Part shown: piece after piece, positions 28,281-36,486 of the stretch
Layout of the letters: each line of letters begins with the position of its first letter
Position numbering within the stretch: position 1 is the stretch's first letter
DNA from: Prochlorococcus sp. AG-402-A04
Lineage (GTDB): Bacteria > Cyanobacteriota > Cyanobacteriia > PCC-6307 > Cyanobiaceae
Reading direction: 5' to 3'
NCBI GenBank assembly: GCA_003278045.1
Contig: QCHG01000006.1
Coordinates: forward strand, 1 to 64,000
Length of the DNA: 64,000 bases
Made by a program: the position numbers and the translations under genes
The notes under the pieces: generated by a model
Databases searched by the model: none
What the model saw: the letters and a program-made list of their open reading frames with translations, nothing else
What the model was told of the DNA's origin: nothing

Positions 28281-28907
28281 TTAAAGAAGCTCTTTTATTG
28301 TATTGATCCATTTATTTTGATCATCAGAATTATCTAAAATAATATTTGAAAATTTTCTTTTTTTTTCAAAACTTAATTGAAAATTTATTAATTCATATGC
28401 TTCTTTTTCGCTAATTTTATCTCTTGTGATAAGTCTTTTTTTTTGCAGTTCTTTAGGACATTTAACTAACCATATTTCAGTGCAAATATCTTCAAATTTT
28501 GCTTCAAATAATAATGGAATAACCAATATTATGGTTTGATTATTTTTGTATTGACTGCATTCTTCTATCATTTTTTCTTTAATTAAGGGGTGAAGCAGTT
28601 TTTCAATCCATTCTTTGCTGTCTGAATTTTTAAAAATAATTTTCCTTAAAAGTTTTCTGTTTATTTCCCTTTCTGAGTTGTTTTTATTATCAATAATTTT
28701 ATTTCCAAAATAATTTAAAATTTTCTTATATCCATATGTGTTTGGTTTGATTAATTCTCTTGATAAATGATCTGCATCTAATATTGGAATATTTTTATAT
28801 TTTCTAATGTAATTAGTTATTGTTGACTTCCCACTTGCAATACCTCCTGTCAAACCAATTCTTCTTTGTTTGTTTTTTGATTTTTGAAGAATATCCATAT
28901 ATTTCAT
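28281..28907 (-). CDS. coaE: Dephospho-CoA kinase
   Basis: The protein from the ATG at 28907 is 208 residues, the usual CoaE size. It opens MKYMDILQ and carries the P-loop RRIGLTGGIASGKST. The LID/CoA region has HPLIKEKM and VIPLLFEAKFE, as in CoaE. A longer in-frame reading back to 28994 would run into the argJ start and adds 29 non-family residues, so it is rejected; 28898 is a second possible start. It phosphorylates dephospho-CoA to CoA. It is divergent from argJ with 67 bp between. Confidence 0.94.
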   Translation of the reverse strand: MKYMDILQKSKNKQRRIGLTGGIASGKSTITNYIRKYKNIPILDADHLSRELIKPNTYGYKKILNYFGNKIIDNKNNSEREINRKLLRKIIFKNSDSKEWIEKLLHPLIKEKMIEECSQYKNNQTIILVIPLLFEAKFEDICTEIWLVKCPKELQKKRLITRDKISEKEAYELINFQLSFEKKRKFSNIILDNSDDQNKWINTIKELL

Positions 28908-28974
28908 AATAATATAATTACTTAGTTTCTTTAGTATTAAAGAGTAGTTAGTATGAATTAAAATACCAAAAAGT

Positions 28975-30216
28975 TTGAGCCAGTTAGATTCCAATTGGTC
29001 GTTCGTTGATGACAGTAAGGTTACTACACCCGAGGGGTTTCATTTTGCTGGGATATCTGCTGGATTAAAAGCCTCTAATAAAAAAGATTTAGCACTAATA
29101 CTTGCTCCAGAAGGAAGTATTTTTAGTGGGATGTTTACCCAATCAATAGTTCGCGCTTCTTGTGTGGATATTTGTGAGGAAAGGATTAAAAAAACTTCAG
29201 GTTTTGTACGAGCAATACTAATTAATTCTGGACAAGCGAATGCATGTACAGGAATTCTTGGAATTCAACATTTTCAAATTGCTACAGGAAAGATTGCGGA
29301 ACTTTTAGGAATAAAAGAAGAAGAAGTTTTAATGTGTTCAACTGGTGTAATTGGTGTTCCAATTCAAATAAATGATTTAATAAAAAATTTACCGAATTTA
29401 GTTAGTGATTTAAAGAGTAATAATTTTCAAAATGCAGCAGAAGCAATTTTAACTACTGATTTGACTTTGAAAAAAGTTTTAATAGAGACGACTATTCAAG
29501 GTAGAAAAATAAAAATAGCAGGATTTGCAAAAGGTTCAGGAATGATTTACCCAAATATGGCTACAATGCTTGCTTTTCTAACATGTGATGCAGGTATTCA
29601 AAAAGAAGAATGGGACAAAATGATTGCTATTGCCGTTAAAAAATCTTTTAATGCAATATCAGTTGATGGAGAGACAAGCACAAATGATTCTTTTGTTGGA
29701 ATAAATGCAGGAGAAAAAATTGAAAAAAGGTTTTTTCCAATTATCCAAAAAGGGATTGATATTGTATGTCAAAACTTGGCAAAAAATATTGCAAGGGATG
29801 GAGAGGGAGCAAATTGTTTATTAGAAGTTATTGTTCAAGGAGCAAAAAATACTGATGATGCAATTATACTCGCGAAATCTATTTGTAATTCTGCCTTAGT
29901 AAAAACTGCTGTACATGGTTGTGATCCTAATTGGGGAAGAATCATTTCTGCTGCAGGTAATTCTGGAGTTAAATTTGACTTGAATGAAGTTGACTTATAT
30001 ATAGGAAACGCTCAGATTTTGGAAAACGGTAAGTTAAAAAAATATGATCCACAAGAAGTCACAGAATATATTAAGTCCAGAATGAAAGGTAAATATTTAG
30101 TAGATGATATTGTAAAAATTATGATTAATATAAATTCTGGCGAATCGAAAGGCACAGCTTGGGGGTGCGATCTTTCGAAAAAGTATGTTGAAATAAATAG
30201 CGAATATACTACTTGA
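28975..30216 (+). CDS. argJ: Bifunctional glutamate N-acetyltransferase / amino-acid N-acetyltransferase (ArgJ)
   Basis: The 413-residue protein begins at TTG 28975 and carries ArgJ landmarks: TPEGFHFAGISAGLK, LINSGQANACTG and the self-cleavage site NMATMLAFLTCDA, where T197 becomes the N-terminal nucleophile of the beta chain. The C-terminus has VHGCDPNWGRIISAAGNSG. It recycles the acetyl group of N-acetylornithine onto glutamate in arginine synthesis. It is the last core gene before the accessory island; 30217 onward changes character. Confidence 0.95.
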   Translation: MSQLDSNWSFVDDSKVTTPEGFHFAGISAGLKASNKKDLALILAPEGSIFSGMFTQSIVRASCVDICEERIKKTSGFVRAILINSGQANACTGILGIQHFQIATGKIAELLGIKEEEVLMCSTGVIGVPIQINDLIKNLPNLVSDLKSNNFQNAAEAILTTDLTLKKVLIETTIQGRKIKIAGFAKGSGMIYPNMATMLAFLTCDAGIQKEEWDKMIAIAVKKSFNAISVDGETSTNDSFVGINAGEKIEKRFFPIIQKGIDIVCQNLAKNIARDGEGANCLLEVIVQGAKNTDDAIILAKSICNSALVKTAVHGCDPNWGRIISAAGNSGVKFDLNEVDLYIGNAQILENGKLKKYDPQEVTEYIKSRMKGKYLVDDIVKIMININSGESKGTAWGCDLSKKYVEINSEYTT

Positions 30217-30340
30217 CCTCAAACTATAGTCATATCAGTTGATTACAGAGATTATAAAAATCATGTACCATAAATATAACACTAGATTTCCACATAAAAT
30301 TTTAAATCTTATTCTTGATTAATTTTTCATAAAAGCAACA
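30217..30340. other. Left edge of the accessory island, non-coding
   Basis: This 124-bp AT-rich stretch follows the argJ stop. It has no ORF. It contains one diverged copy (30265-30285) of the 21-bp element built from two 11-bp direct repeats that recurs around the surface-protein genes at 34.9-36.8 kb: GTACCATAAATATAACACTA. No tRNA or obvious attachment site is seen. Confidence 0.4.
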
Positions 30341-30596
30341 TTACCAAATAAAACCAATATCATTTAATTCTTTAATTTTTTCTGGTGTAAGTTTATCTTT
30401 TCTACGTCTAGTATTTGCTACCCATAAACCAATTTTATTAAAACTCTGAGGTACCTTTGTATGTCCATATTCTTCCTTAAATTGTTTGAGAAGAGTTATA
30501 TTCTCATTCCATAAGTAAGATGCTACATTCCAAATAAAACCGATTTCATCTAATTCTTGAATTTGTTCTGGTGTAAGTTTATCTTTTCTACTTCAA
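30341..30596 (-). pseudogene. Out-of-frame remnant: end of repeat 4 and all of repeat 5 of helicase-associated domains
   Basis: Immediately after the helicase stop codon, reading the same strand in the next frame resumes the repeat exactly: RKDKLTPEQIQELDEIGFIW, then SYLWNENITLLKQFKEEYGH, TKVPQSFNKIGLWVANTRRR, and KDKLTPEKIKELNDIGFIW before TAA at 30341-30343. Between the conserved GGWV of the in-frame part and RKD here there are 13 nt where other repeats have 15, so a net 2-nt loss (or 1-nt gain) explains the shift. The remnant is about 80 codons with no internal stop, meaning the frameshift is recent, is an assembly error, or is tolerated or switchable. Confidence 0.8.
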
Positions 30597-33224
30597 TTAC
30601 TCTACCCAACCACCAAATTTAGATTCTTTAGTAGGTACATTCGTGTGTCCGTGATTTTCTTTAAATTGTTTGAGAAGAGTTATATTCTCATTCCATAAGT
30701 AGGATTTTAAATCTTTAATAAAACCGATTTCATCTAATTCTTGAATTTGTTCTGGTGTAAGTTTTTTTTGATCATTTCTGATTTTACTTATCCATTTGCC
30801 AATAATTTTTTCACCATAGGGAACATTTGTATGTCCATTTTTAATTTTAAATTTTTTTAAAAGATCGATATTTCTTTTCCATAAGTATGATGTAGGGTCC
30901 CAAATAAAACCGATTTCATCTAATTTTTGAATTTGTTCTGGTGTAAGTCTATCTTTTCTAAATCTTTGACTATCTACCCATGAACCAAGTTTGCCAGAAC
31001 CATGAGGAACATTCGTGTGTCCGTGATTTTCTTTAAATTGTTTAAGAAGTGTTATTTGTTCGTTCCAGAAGTAGGACGCGGGATCCCATATAAAACCGAT
31101 ATTATCTAATAATTTTATTTTTTCTGGACTTATTGTATCTTTTCTTCTTCTAATATTTGCTACCCATGTGCCAAGTTTTCCAAAATCCTGAGGTACTTTC
31201 GTATCACCATGTTTTTCTTTGTAGTTTAATAATTCTCCATAATTTTCCATCCACAGTTCTGAAGTATTTTCTACTAATAAAGTTGATATTGAATCTATAA
31301 AATTTTTATTAATTCTCTCGGTTGGTAAATCAAAATGAACTTTCTCAAGTCCTTTATATCCTATTCTTTTAGATCTTCTTTTCCCTAAGGAAATTCTTAA
31401 ATTATCTATATTTTCTTTGAGAACATCATCGTGAAATTTTAATGCGTGAATAATTCTCCATACATCACTGAATCTACTTTCTAAAACTTGGTCTTCTACA
31501 TTGGTCAAGTCTTGAAGATAAATTGGTATTAATATCGTTCCCTTTTGTTTTTCTCCTTTGCGTATAACTCTTCCAACTGCTTGAACTATATCTACTTCGC
31601 TGCTTTTAGGATCTACAAAAGTAACACCATCCAACGATGGGACATCAACTCCTTCAGATAAGCATTTGGCATTACCAAGAATTTTCCTTTCATTTTCCCT
31701 TATATTTTCAAGATCTCTAATTTTTTCAAGTCTTTCTTCAGTTCGCATTTTTCCTTCTACATAATCACAAATAATTTCACCATCAGGTCTATCATTTATT
31801 GGCATTTCATTTAAGGTCTTTTGAAAAGTGTCTTTAAATAATTTTGCTCCCTCAATTCTTGAATGGAAATTTATAATTCTTTTTAAATTATGTTGTTTTA
31901 TTCCTTTAGCAAGTGCTATTTGTAATGCAAGGGTTTCTGAATCGATTAAATCCCCATCTTTTGTTTTAAGAAAATCACGTTTAGAAATTGTTTCATTAAT
32001 ACTTTGATCGTCAACCCCAATTACTATGACTTGATAGTCAGTAAGTATTTCCGCTTTAATAGCATCAGAAAATTTTAGAGAATGCAATACACCTCCAAAT
32101 AATGCTTTATTATCCATAGATGCAATTTCAGTTTCAGTTTTTATTGCTTGTTGTTTAATCTTTTTAGATAAAACTCTTGGAGTTGCGGTAAAAAATAATC
32201 TTTTATTTGCTCTAATTTTTTCTTGATCTAATACAAAACTGTAGTCTTCAGAAATTTTTCCAGCGCATTTGTGTGCTTCATCAGCAAAGACAATATCAAA
32301 GGGAGGAATTAATTCATCTTTCTGTGCTTCTACAATTAACTCTGAGGATTGGTAAGTTGAAAATAAAACTTTAGATTTACTTTTTAGAAGAAATTTTTTT
32401 ATTTCGCTTTTATCACTTGTAACTGGGATTCCTAATTCAGAAGGATCATTTATCCAATTCTCATCTAAATCATTGTTTTTCTTTTTATGGACTGTTTTAT
32501 CAGAGCATACACATTGCCATATAAATGGATCAGAGAGATTATTTCGCCATACGCTCAATGTCTGACCCAGTAAATTTAAAGATGGAACCAGGACTAATAC
32601 TTGCTTTGCTTTTACATCTTCTTTAATCCATAAAGATGTCAATGTCTTGCCTGTTCCACATGCCATCAAGACTTGACCCCTTTCAATGCTTTCAATTTTT
32701 TGTAAGACTTCATTTATTGCTTTTTTTTGATGCTCTTTTCTTGGAAAAGGTTTTATTTTTTTTACTTTTGATAGTTCTTTTATGCTTGGAGGAAAATCTA
32801 TTTTTGAATTACGAAAATCTTTTAATATAAATCTGACAACTTTATTTTCTTTAAGAGTAATATCTGCATTTGCGCCTATTCGATCAGTACTAGCAATTAA
32901 AAGTCTTTTATAAAATTTCGATGTAGGTGATGCTGATATGAAACTATCAATTGATTCTTTAGTTATGTAAGTTTTTGGTGAGTAACCTTTTGACTGGACT
33001 GCCCATTTATTTCCATCTTTATCTTTAAAAATTAAATCTATACCTAAATCTTTCTTATTCGTTTCAAGAAATTGATCAACTATAGAACTCCAAATAGGAT
33101 CATTTTTTAAAAACCATTTGACGAATATTTGTTCAAAAGGCAGACCTTTTTCTGTTTTATCTTTTTTAACGTTTCCTTCTTCATCTAAATCTAAAGAAGA
33201 AAAGAATTCATCAAAGGTTGCCAT
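30597..33224 (-). CDS. Mrr-type nuclease / DEAH superfamily II helicase with C-terminal helicase-associated repeats
   Basis: The 875-residue protein has three parts. Residues 1-140 are an Mrr/PD-(D/E)XK nuclease domain: E31 in GLPFEQ, D63 in LGIDLIFKD and Q77-x-K79 in AVQSKGY. Residues 150-620 are a superfamily II helicase: Walker A MACGTGKT (K193), DEAH at 315-318, FTATPR motif III and QAVGRVIRKG motif VI. Residues 655-875 hold four helicase-associated repeats of about 61 residues, each with GHTNVP, a GxW core, LTPEQIQ and DEIGFIWD, probably binding nucleic acid. The fourth repeat is cut by a frameshift (see 30341-30596). Such nuclease-helicase fusions are typical of restriction or phage-defence islands; the role here is inferred. 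Start ATG 33224. Confidence 0.88.
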   Translation of the reverse strand: MATFDEFFSSLDLDEEGNVKKDKTEKGLPFEQIFVKWFLKNDPIWSSIVDQFLETNKKDLGIDLIFKDKDGNKWAVQSKGYSPKTYITKESIDSFISASPTSKFYKRLLIASTDRIGANADITLKENKVVRFILKDFRNSKIDFPPSIKELSKVKKIKPFPRKEHQKKAINEVLQKIESIERGQVLMACGTGKTLTSLWIKEDVKAKQVLVLVPSLNLLGQTLSVWRNNLSDPFIWQCVCSDKTVHKKKNNDLDENWINDPSELGIPVTSDKSEIKKFLLKSKSKVLFSTYQSSELIVEAQKDELIPPFDIVFADEAHKCAGKISEDYSFVLDQEKIRANKRLFFTATPRVLSKKIKQQAIKTETEIASMDNKALFGGVLHSLKFSDAIKAEILTDYQVIVIGVDDQSINETISKRDFLKTKDGDLIDSETLALQIALAKGIKQHNLKRIINFHSRIEGAKLFKDTFQKTLNEMPINDRPDGEIICDYVEGKMRTEERLEKIRDLENIRENERKILGNAKCLSEGVDVPSLDGVTFVDPKSSEVDIVQAVGRVIRKGEKQKGTILIPIYLQDLTNVEDQVLESRFSDVWRIIHALKFHDDVLKENIDNLRISLGKRRSKRIGYKGLEKVHFDLPTERINKNFIDSISTLLVENTSELWMENYGELLNYKEKHGDTKVPQDFGKLGTWVANIRRRKDTISPEKIKLLDNIGFIWDPASYFWNEQITLLKQFKENHGHTNVPHGSGKLGSWVDSQRFRKDRLTPEQIQKLDEIGFIWDPTSYLWKRNIDLLKKFKIKNGHTNVPYGEKIIGKWISKIRNDQKKLTPEQIQELDEIGFIKDLKSYLWNENITLLKQFKENHGHTNVPTKESKFGGWVE

Positions 33225-33233
33225 CTTGAGGAA

Positions 33234-33980
33234 TTAAAAGATCAAGCACATCGGATCAGTAATAATCATAAGAGTTAATTTGTCCTTTAAGTTGTTTGCT
33301 TTATAACCATTTATTTTTGCTTTTTTATAGTAATTACAAGATTGTCTAATTTCACCTGAGAAATACTTTCTTCTGGCATTGGCCATAAGTACTTTATTTT
33401 TTGTTTTCTTTTTAAACTCTTCGGAAATATTTGGTAAACAGTTTTCTTGAACCCACAAAGTTGCTCTTTCATTTTTGTTTTCGCTTGCTTTTTGCCAATC
33501 AACACATGCGCCTTCAGCATCTCCAATGTTTGATTTAAGAATTCCTCTAATAGCATATGCATTTTTTAATTTGATATTCTTATTGATTGCTTTTGAATAA
33601 TCTTTAATGGCACTTAATTGATGACCAAGTTTCCAATTCACAATTGCACGATTATAAAAAGCAATGCCATTATTAGGATCAATTTCTAGTGCAATATTTA
33701 AGTCATTCCAAGCACCTGCAATGTCTTTTATTTCATGCTTGGAATATGCTCTATTTAAGAAAGCAAAAAGATTTTTTGGATTTAGTCTTATTGCTTCAGT
33801 AAAGTATTCAATTGCTAGTTGATGATTATCAAAGTCACTTTGTATGTAACCATCTAAAAATAGTTCTCTTGATCTTTCTAAATCCAGGACATTCTTATTA
33901 TTTGTTGCAAATATTTCATATGGCACCGAAAGTAAAAATATTAAGAAAGATAGAAGAAAAATTTGTCTAATTTTTTTCAT
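33234..33980 (-). CDS. Secreted TPR-repeat protein
   Basis: The 248-residue protein starts with a clear signal peptide (MKKIRQIFLLSFLIFLL, cleavage after about EIFA, residue 25). Three to four tetratricopeptide repeats follow (about 40-175), with the typical NLFAFLNRAYSKHEI, GIAFYNRAIVNWKLG and AYAIRGILKSNIGDAEGAC patterns. The C-terminal part adds NARRKYFSGEIRQSC, a possible further degenerate repeat. Such proteins form periplasmic or lumenal scaffolds. The gene overlaps the upstream ORF (33967-34332) by 14 nt and ends 10 bp before the helicase start, so 34332 to 30597 may be one transcript; a functional link to the helicase is unproven. Confidence 0.75.
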   Translation of the reverse strand: MKKIRQIFLLSFLIFLLSVPYEIFATNNKNVLDLERSRELFLDGYIQSDFDNHQLAIEYFTEAIRLNPKNLFAFLNRAYSKHEIKDIAGAWNDLNIALEIDPNNGIAFYNRAIVNWKLGHQLSAIKDYSKAINKNIKLKNAYAIRGILKSNIGDAEGACVDWQKASENKNERATLWVQENCLPNISEEFKKKTKNKVLMANARRKYFSGEIRQSCNYYKKAKINGYKANNLKDKLTLMIITDPMCLIF

Positions 33981-34332
33981 GGATTCTTACTTTTTTAGTA
34001 GATCGATTATTTATTATTAGATCGATTAATCTTTGGGATTCAAGTTTAACTTCAGGGAAAATATTCTTTTTAAATAATTTATGCATTTTTTCGGATAAAT
34101 ATCCAAAAGCGATCACTACATGATCAGTATTATGCCTTTGAATGATTTGTCTTGATATTTTCATTCCATGTTTGCTTAAATACTTTTTTATAAAATAAAA
34201 ATTGTTTTCTGAATCAAATTTAAGCAGCATTAGTTCTTTAAACATTTCTTCTTTGTTTAGTTTGGAAATTTTAAGTTCGAATTTTTTGAGTTCCAGTTCT
34301 ATTTCATGTGGCATTTCAGTTATTCGATCCAT
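33967..34332 (-). CDS. Hypothetical protein, island gene
   Basis: I do not recognise the family. The 121-residue protein is soluble, highly charged and helical: a long amphipathic N-terminal helix (HEIELELKKFELKISKLNKE), then FDSENNFYFIKKYLSKHGMK, SRQIIQRHNTDHVVIAFGYL and a basic C-terminus (NNRSTKKVRIHEKN). There are no cysteines, membrane segments or catalytic motifs. It overlaps the start of the TPR gene by 14 nt, so translation is probably coupled. Gene order 33967-TPR-helicase on one strand suggests an accessory operon. Confidence 0.55.
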   Translation of the reverse strand: MDRITEMPHEIELELKKFELKISKLNKEEMFKELMLLKFDSENNFYFIKKYLSKHGMKISRQIIQRHNTDHVVIAFGYLSEKMHKLFKKNIFPEVKLESQRLIDLIINNRSTKKVRIHEKN

Positions 34333-34461
34333 AATATAAAAATTGACTTATTTAGATTTAACTGATTTAGATACTTTTTTCTTTCTATCCAGGCATATCA
34401 AAATATTTAATGCTCCAAAAAATTATTTTTACTACTCTTAAAAAAAGAGATCATATTCATA

Positions 34462-34614
34462 ATGAAAAAATATTTGATATCAGGTTTAGTTGACTCTTAC
34501 AGGATTAAAATAAATTTATTTGCTATTTCGCCTACTAATGCGATAAGCGTCTTTCAACAGAAATATCCAAATGCAGAGGATGTATATGTCATTCAAGATT
34601 TATTTAAGAAATGA
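34462..34614 (+). CDS. Small ORF (50 residues) coupled to the next gene
   Basis: ATG at 34462 opens 50 codons: MKKYLISGLVDSYRIKINLF, then AISPTNAISVFQQKYPNAED and VYVIQDLFKK, ending in TGA. The stop overlaps the next start as ATGA (34611-34614), the classic coupling signal, which argues strongly that both are real. The residue pattern (alternating hydrophobic strand, then FQQKYPNAEDVYVIQ) resembles a compact alpha-beta fold; the family is not known to me. Confidence 0.55.
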   Translation: MKKYLISGLVDSYRIKINLFAISPTNAISVFQQKYPNAEDVYVIQDLFKK

Positions 34615-34844
34615 AAGTACCTGAAAAAGAATTTTTTGAAAAAAATAAAGTCCACCTGGAAATGTTGACTATTAAGGGTGAATGGAAAAGATTAGATACT
34701 TTTTATGATTATTCGACAGCAATCAATCATGGAGTAAATAAATATTTTGCAACACATACTGCCCATAGATTAGTTAACAAAGAAGGTAGGATTCTTGAAT
34801 TATTTGATTCAACATTATTAGAAGATGTTGCTAACAAAGAATAA
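34611..34844 (+). CDS. Small hypothetical protein (77 residues)
   Basis: The 77-residue product begins MKVPEKEFFEKNKVHLEMLT and includes GEWKRLDTFYDYSTAINHGV and a C-terminal RLVNKEGRILELFDSTLLED. It is soluble, with a predicted beta-rich middle (KRLDTFYDY; RLVNKEGRILEL), like single-domain proteins of the island type. The ATGA overlap with the upstream 50-codon ORF indicates a two-gene operon, the only plus-strand genes in the island. No family is recognised. Confidence 0.55.
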   Translation: MKVPEKEFFEKNKVHLEMLTIKGEWKRLDTFYDYSTAINHGVNKYFATHTAHRLVNKEGRILELFDSTLLEDVANKE

Positions 34845-34895
34845 TTAATTAAATAAAGATAACTGACGCTAAATAATATCTAATTTCATGTTGTT

Positions 34896-35121
34896 GTAGC
34901 ACCTTTATAACACTAGTTCAGTGATACCAAATGGTTTGACCCTGTGAAAAAAGGTTTGTAACACCTATATAACACTAATTTTAGAAGTAAGAACCCAGTG
35001 ATGCCAATGGATTTGGGGTTATATATGTATCAATAGCGAGTACACAACCTAACACTAAATCTATTCCAACACAGTGGTTTTCAGGTATACGAAATTTTTG
35101 GTACCACTAAAGTACCAGTAA
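34896..35121. repeat. Cluster of three 21-bp elements, each two 11-bp direct repeats
   Basis: The 295-bp gap after 34844 has no ORF but carries three copies of an element: GTAGCACCTTTATAACACTA at 34896-34916, GTAACACCTATATAACACTA at 34958-34978 and GTACCACTAAAGTACCAGTA at 35101-35121 (each 21 bp, last base omitted). Each is two 11-bp half-sites, roughly GTAMCACYAAA, repeated head to tail, one helical turn apart. The first two are followed by CAGTGATRCCAA 4-15 nt later, so a larger unit was duplicated. Direct 11-bp half-sites suit an OmpR/PhoB-type regulator or another dimeric binder; this is inferred. Confidence 0.55.
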
Positions 35122-35167
35122 ATTTCTACGTAAAAATTTTTATTTGAGTTGATAAACTGCTAAATCT
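35032..35167. repeat. 136-bp perfect direct repeat, copy 1
   Basis: Bases 35032-35167 are identical, without gaps, to 36744-36879 (offset 1712). The repeat covers the last eight codons of the surface-protein gene (ending VYQLK) and 108 bp beyond its stop, including a 21-bp paired-direct-repeat element. Perfect identity in non-coding DNA, when the coding paralogues differ at many positions, points to recent duplication or ongoing gene conversion. Confidence 0.9.
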
Positions 35168-36486
35168 AGTGATTTGCTTTCACCTAGTGCAATTTTTTCA
35201 AGTCGCTCTAATCTTGCTAAAAGTTGTTTATTTTTTTCTTCAAGAGTTTCAATTTTTGTCTCCATTACTTTTTTATCTTTTATGCTGATTTGAGTTGGTT
35301 TTTTTAATTCACCTAATTTAAAAACAAATCCTGCTTTTACTACTCCACTATCTAACGTTCCTTCACCATAAGACTTAGAACCTCCAAAAACATAAGATCC
35401 ACCAGCATTGATATCAACTCTCTCATTGACTTTAGAAGCACAACCAAAACCAATTGCATATCTGCTACTATAAGCACCACTACCAACACCACAACTTAAT
35501 TTAGATTCTTTAGATGTCTGAGGTAACGCAGTAAGTGCTGCTGTTAAAGCAGTTGATCCAGCCACTCCTGAACCCAGATTTTTAATATTAGAGGTATTAG
35601 TTGAGATATTAGAGGTATTAGTTGAGATATTAGAGGTATTAGTTGAGATATTAGAAGTATTAGTTGAGATATTATTTTTGTTGGTTGTAACTTGAGTGCT
35701 ATTTCCTGTCTGTACTTCTACTCCATCAATTAATAATTTAGTCCCCTCTGTCACATTGATATTTATTGCATCACCATTTTCATCTTTAGCATAGAGTTTT
35801 TGTACTCCATCTTCTTCTATAGTGATTAGCGAATTTTTACCAATATGAATTTCACCAGAATTTTTTTTTGTTATGAGTGATATACCATCAACAGTTAGAC
35901 CTTCTGAGGTTAAGTCAATATCATTTCCATCAGCACCAATTTGAATAGACCCATCAGCATTTTTAGTTATAACAGCAGCACCATCAATATTCAAACCATC
36001 TGTAACTATGTCAATGTCGTCAGTATCTCTACCAATTTGTACTTCTCCAGATGTCTTTTTTTTAATTAAATCATCTCCAATAGATATATTACCTGTATCA
36101 TCTTTTGATAATATCGGTTTTTCGAGAAGATCACTATAGTTATTTCGCCATTTAGATTCACCATCTGAGAAAGTATTATTATCAGGATCATATTTAATAT
36201 ATTTTGAGTATCCACCTAGACTAATGTTTAAAGTTCCCGAATCATCTATAAAACTTTTATCAGAGGAATCTAAAAAATAACACGCATCAAAGTACTGCAT
36301 TTTACAAAATTCACCTTTTAATGTTGAAACTCCTGTGGTGGAATTAATAGTATAAATTTCAATTTTGTCTAATTTATTACCTCCTCTTTTAAGTCCCCAA
36401 TAGTCAAAAGTCGAATCTGCTTTTAGAGGACTAGATCCAATAAATAATGATGTTCCTATCAATGATAATGCTAAAAATTTTTTCAT
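35140..36486 (-). CDS. YadA-like trimeric surface protein with stalk repeats and unusual C-terminal coiled coil (paralogue A)
   Basis: The 448-residue protein has a signal peptide (MKKFLALSLIGTSLFIGSSP, cleavage after about A23). A head with two cysteines follows (about 25-125), then about 32-residue repeats (about 140-245) of the type DGSIQIGADGNDIDLTSEGL. A stalk of four NISTNTS units comes next (272-299). A segment (about 304-392) then resembles the YadA anchor: GVAGSTALTAALTALPQ, GVGSGAYSSRYAIGFG, NERVDINAGGSYVFGG. It continues for 55 residues into a coiled coil (about 400-432, METKIETLEEKNKQLLARLE); classic YadA anchors end at the barrel. Outer-membrane trimeric adhesion is inferred. It is paralogous to 36852-38150 and separated from it by 365 bp. 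Confidence 0.65.
   Translation of the reverse strand: MKKFLALSLIGTSLFIGSSPLKADSTFDYWGLKRGGNKLDKIEIYTINSTTGVSTLKGEFCKMQYFDACYFLDSSDKSFIDDSGTLNISLGGYSKYIKYDPDNNTFSDGESKWRNNYSDLLEKPILSKDDTGNISIGDDLIKKKTSGEVQIGRDTDDIDIVTDGLNIDGAAVITKNADGSIQIGADGNDIDLTSEGLTVDGISLITKKNSGEIHIGKNSLITIEEDGVQKLYAKDENGDAININVTEGTKLLIDGVEVQTGNSTQVTTNKNNISTNTSNISTNTSNISTNTSNISTNTSNIKNLGSGVAGSTALTAALTALPQTSKESKLSCGVGSGAYSSRYAIGFGCASKVNERVDINAGGSYVFGGSKSYGEGTLDSGVVKAGFVFKLGELKKPTQISIKDKKVMETKIETLEEKNKQLLARLERLEKIALGESKSLDLAVYQLK
35585..35668. repeat. 21-bp tandem repeat, four units, inside paralogue A
   Basis: Four head-to-tail 21-bp units start at 35585, 35606, 35627 and 35648; the last differs by one base. A multiple of 3, each encodes one heptad ISTNTSN of the stalk, so copy-number change by slippage keeps the frame and changes stalk length. 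The neighbouring paralogue has a single related unit (NISTNKANIKN). Confidence 0.9.

Noticed and set aside
28908-28994. Longer CoaE reading back into argJ
   Set aside because: It overlaps the argJ start and adds residues not found in the family; ATG 28907 gives the usual length.
30400-31250. Near-identical DNA segments at about 180-bp spacing that look CRISPR-like at first sight
   Set aside because: They are coding repeats of the helicase-associated domain (61 residues each), with degenerate 'spacers' that also encode conserved protein. No cas genes or leader are present.
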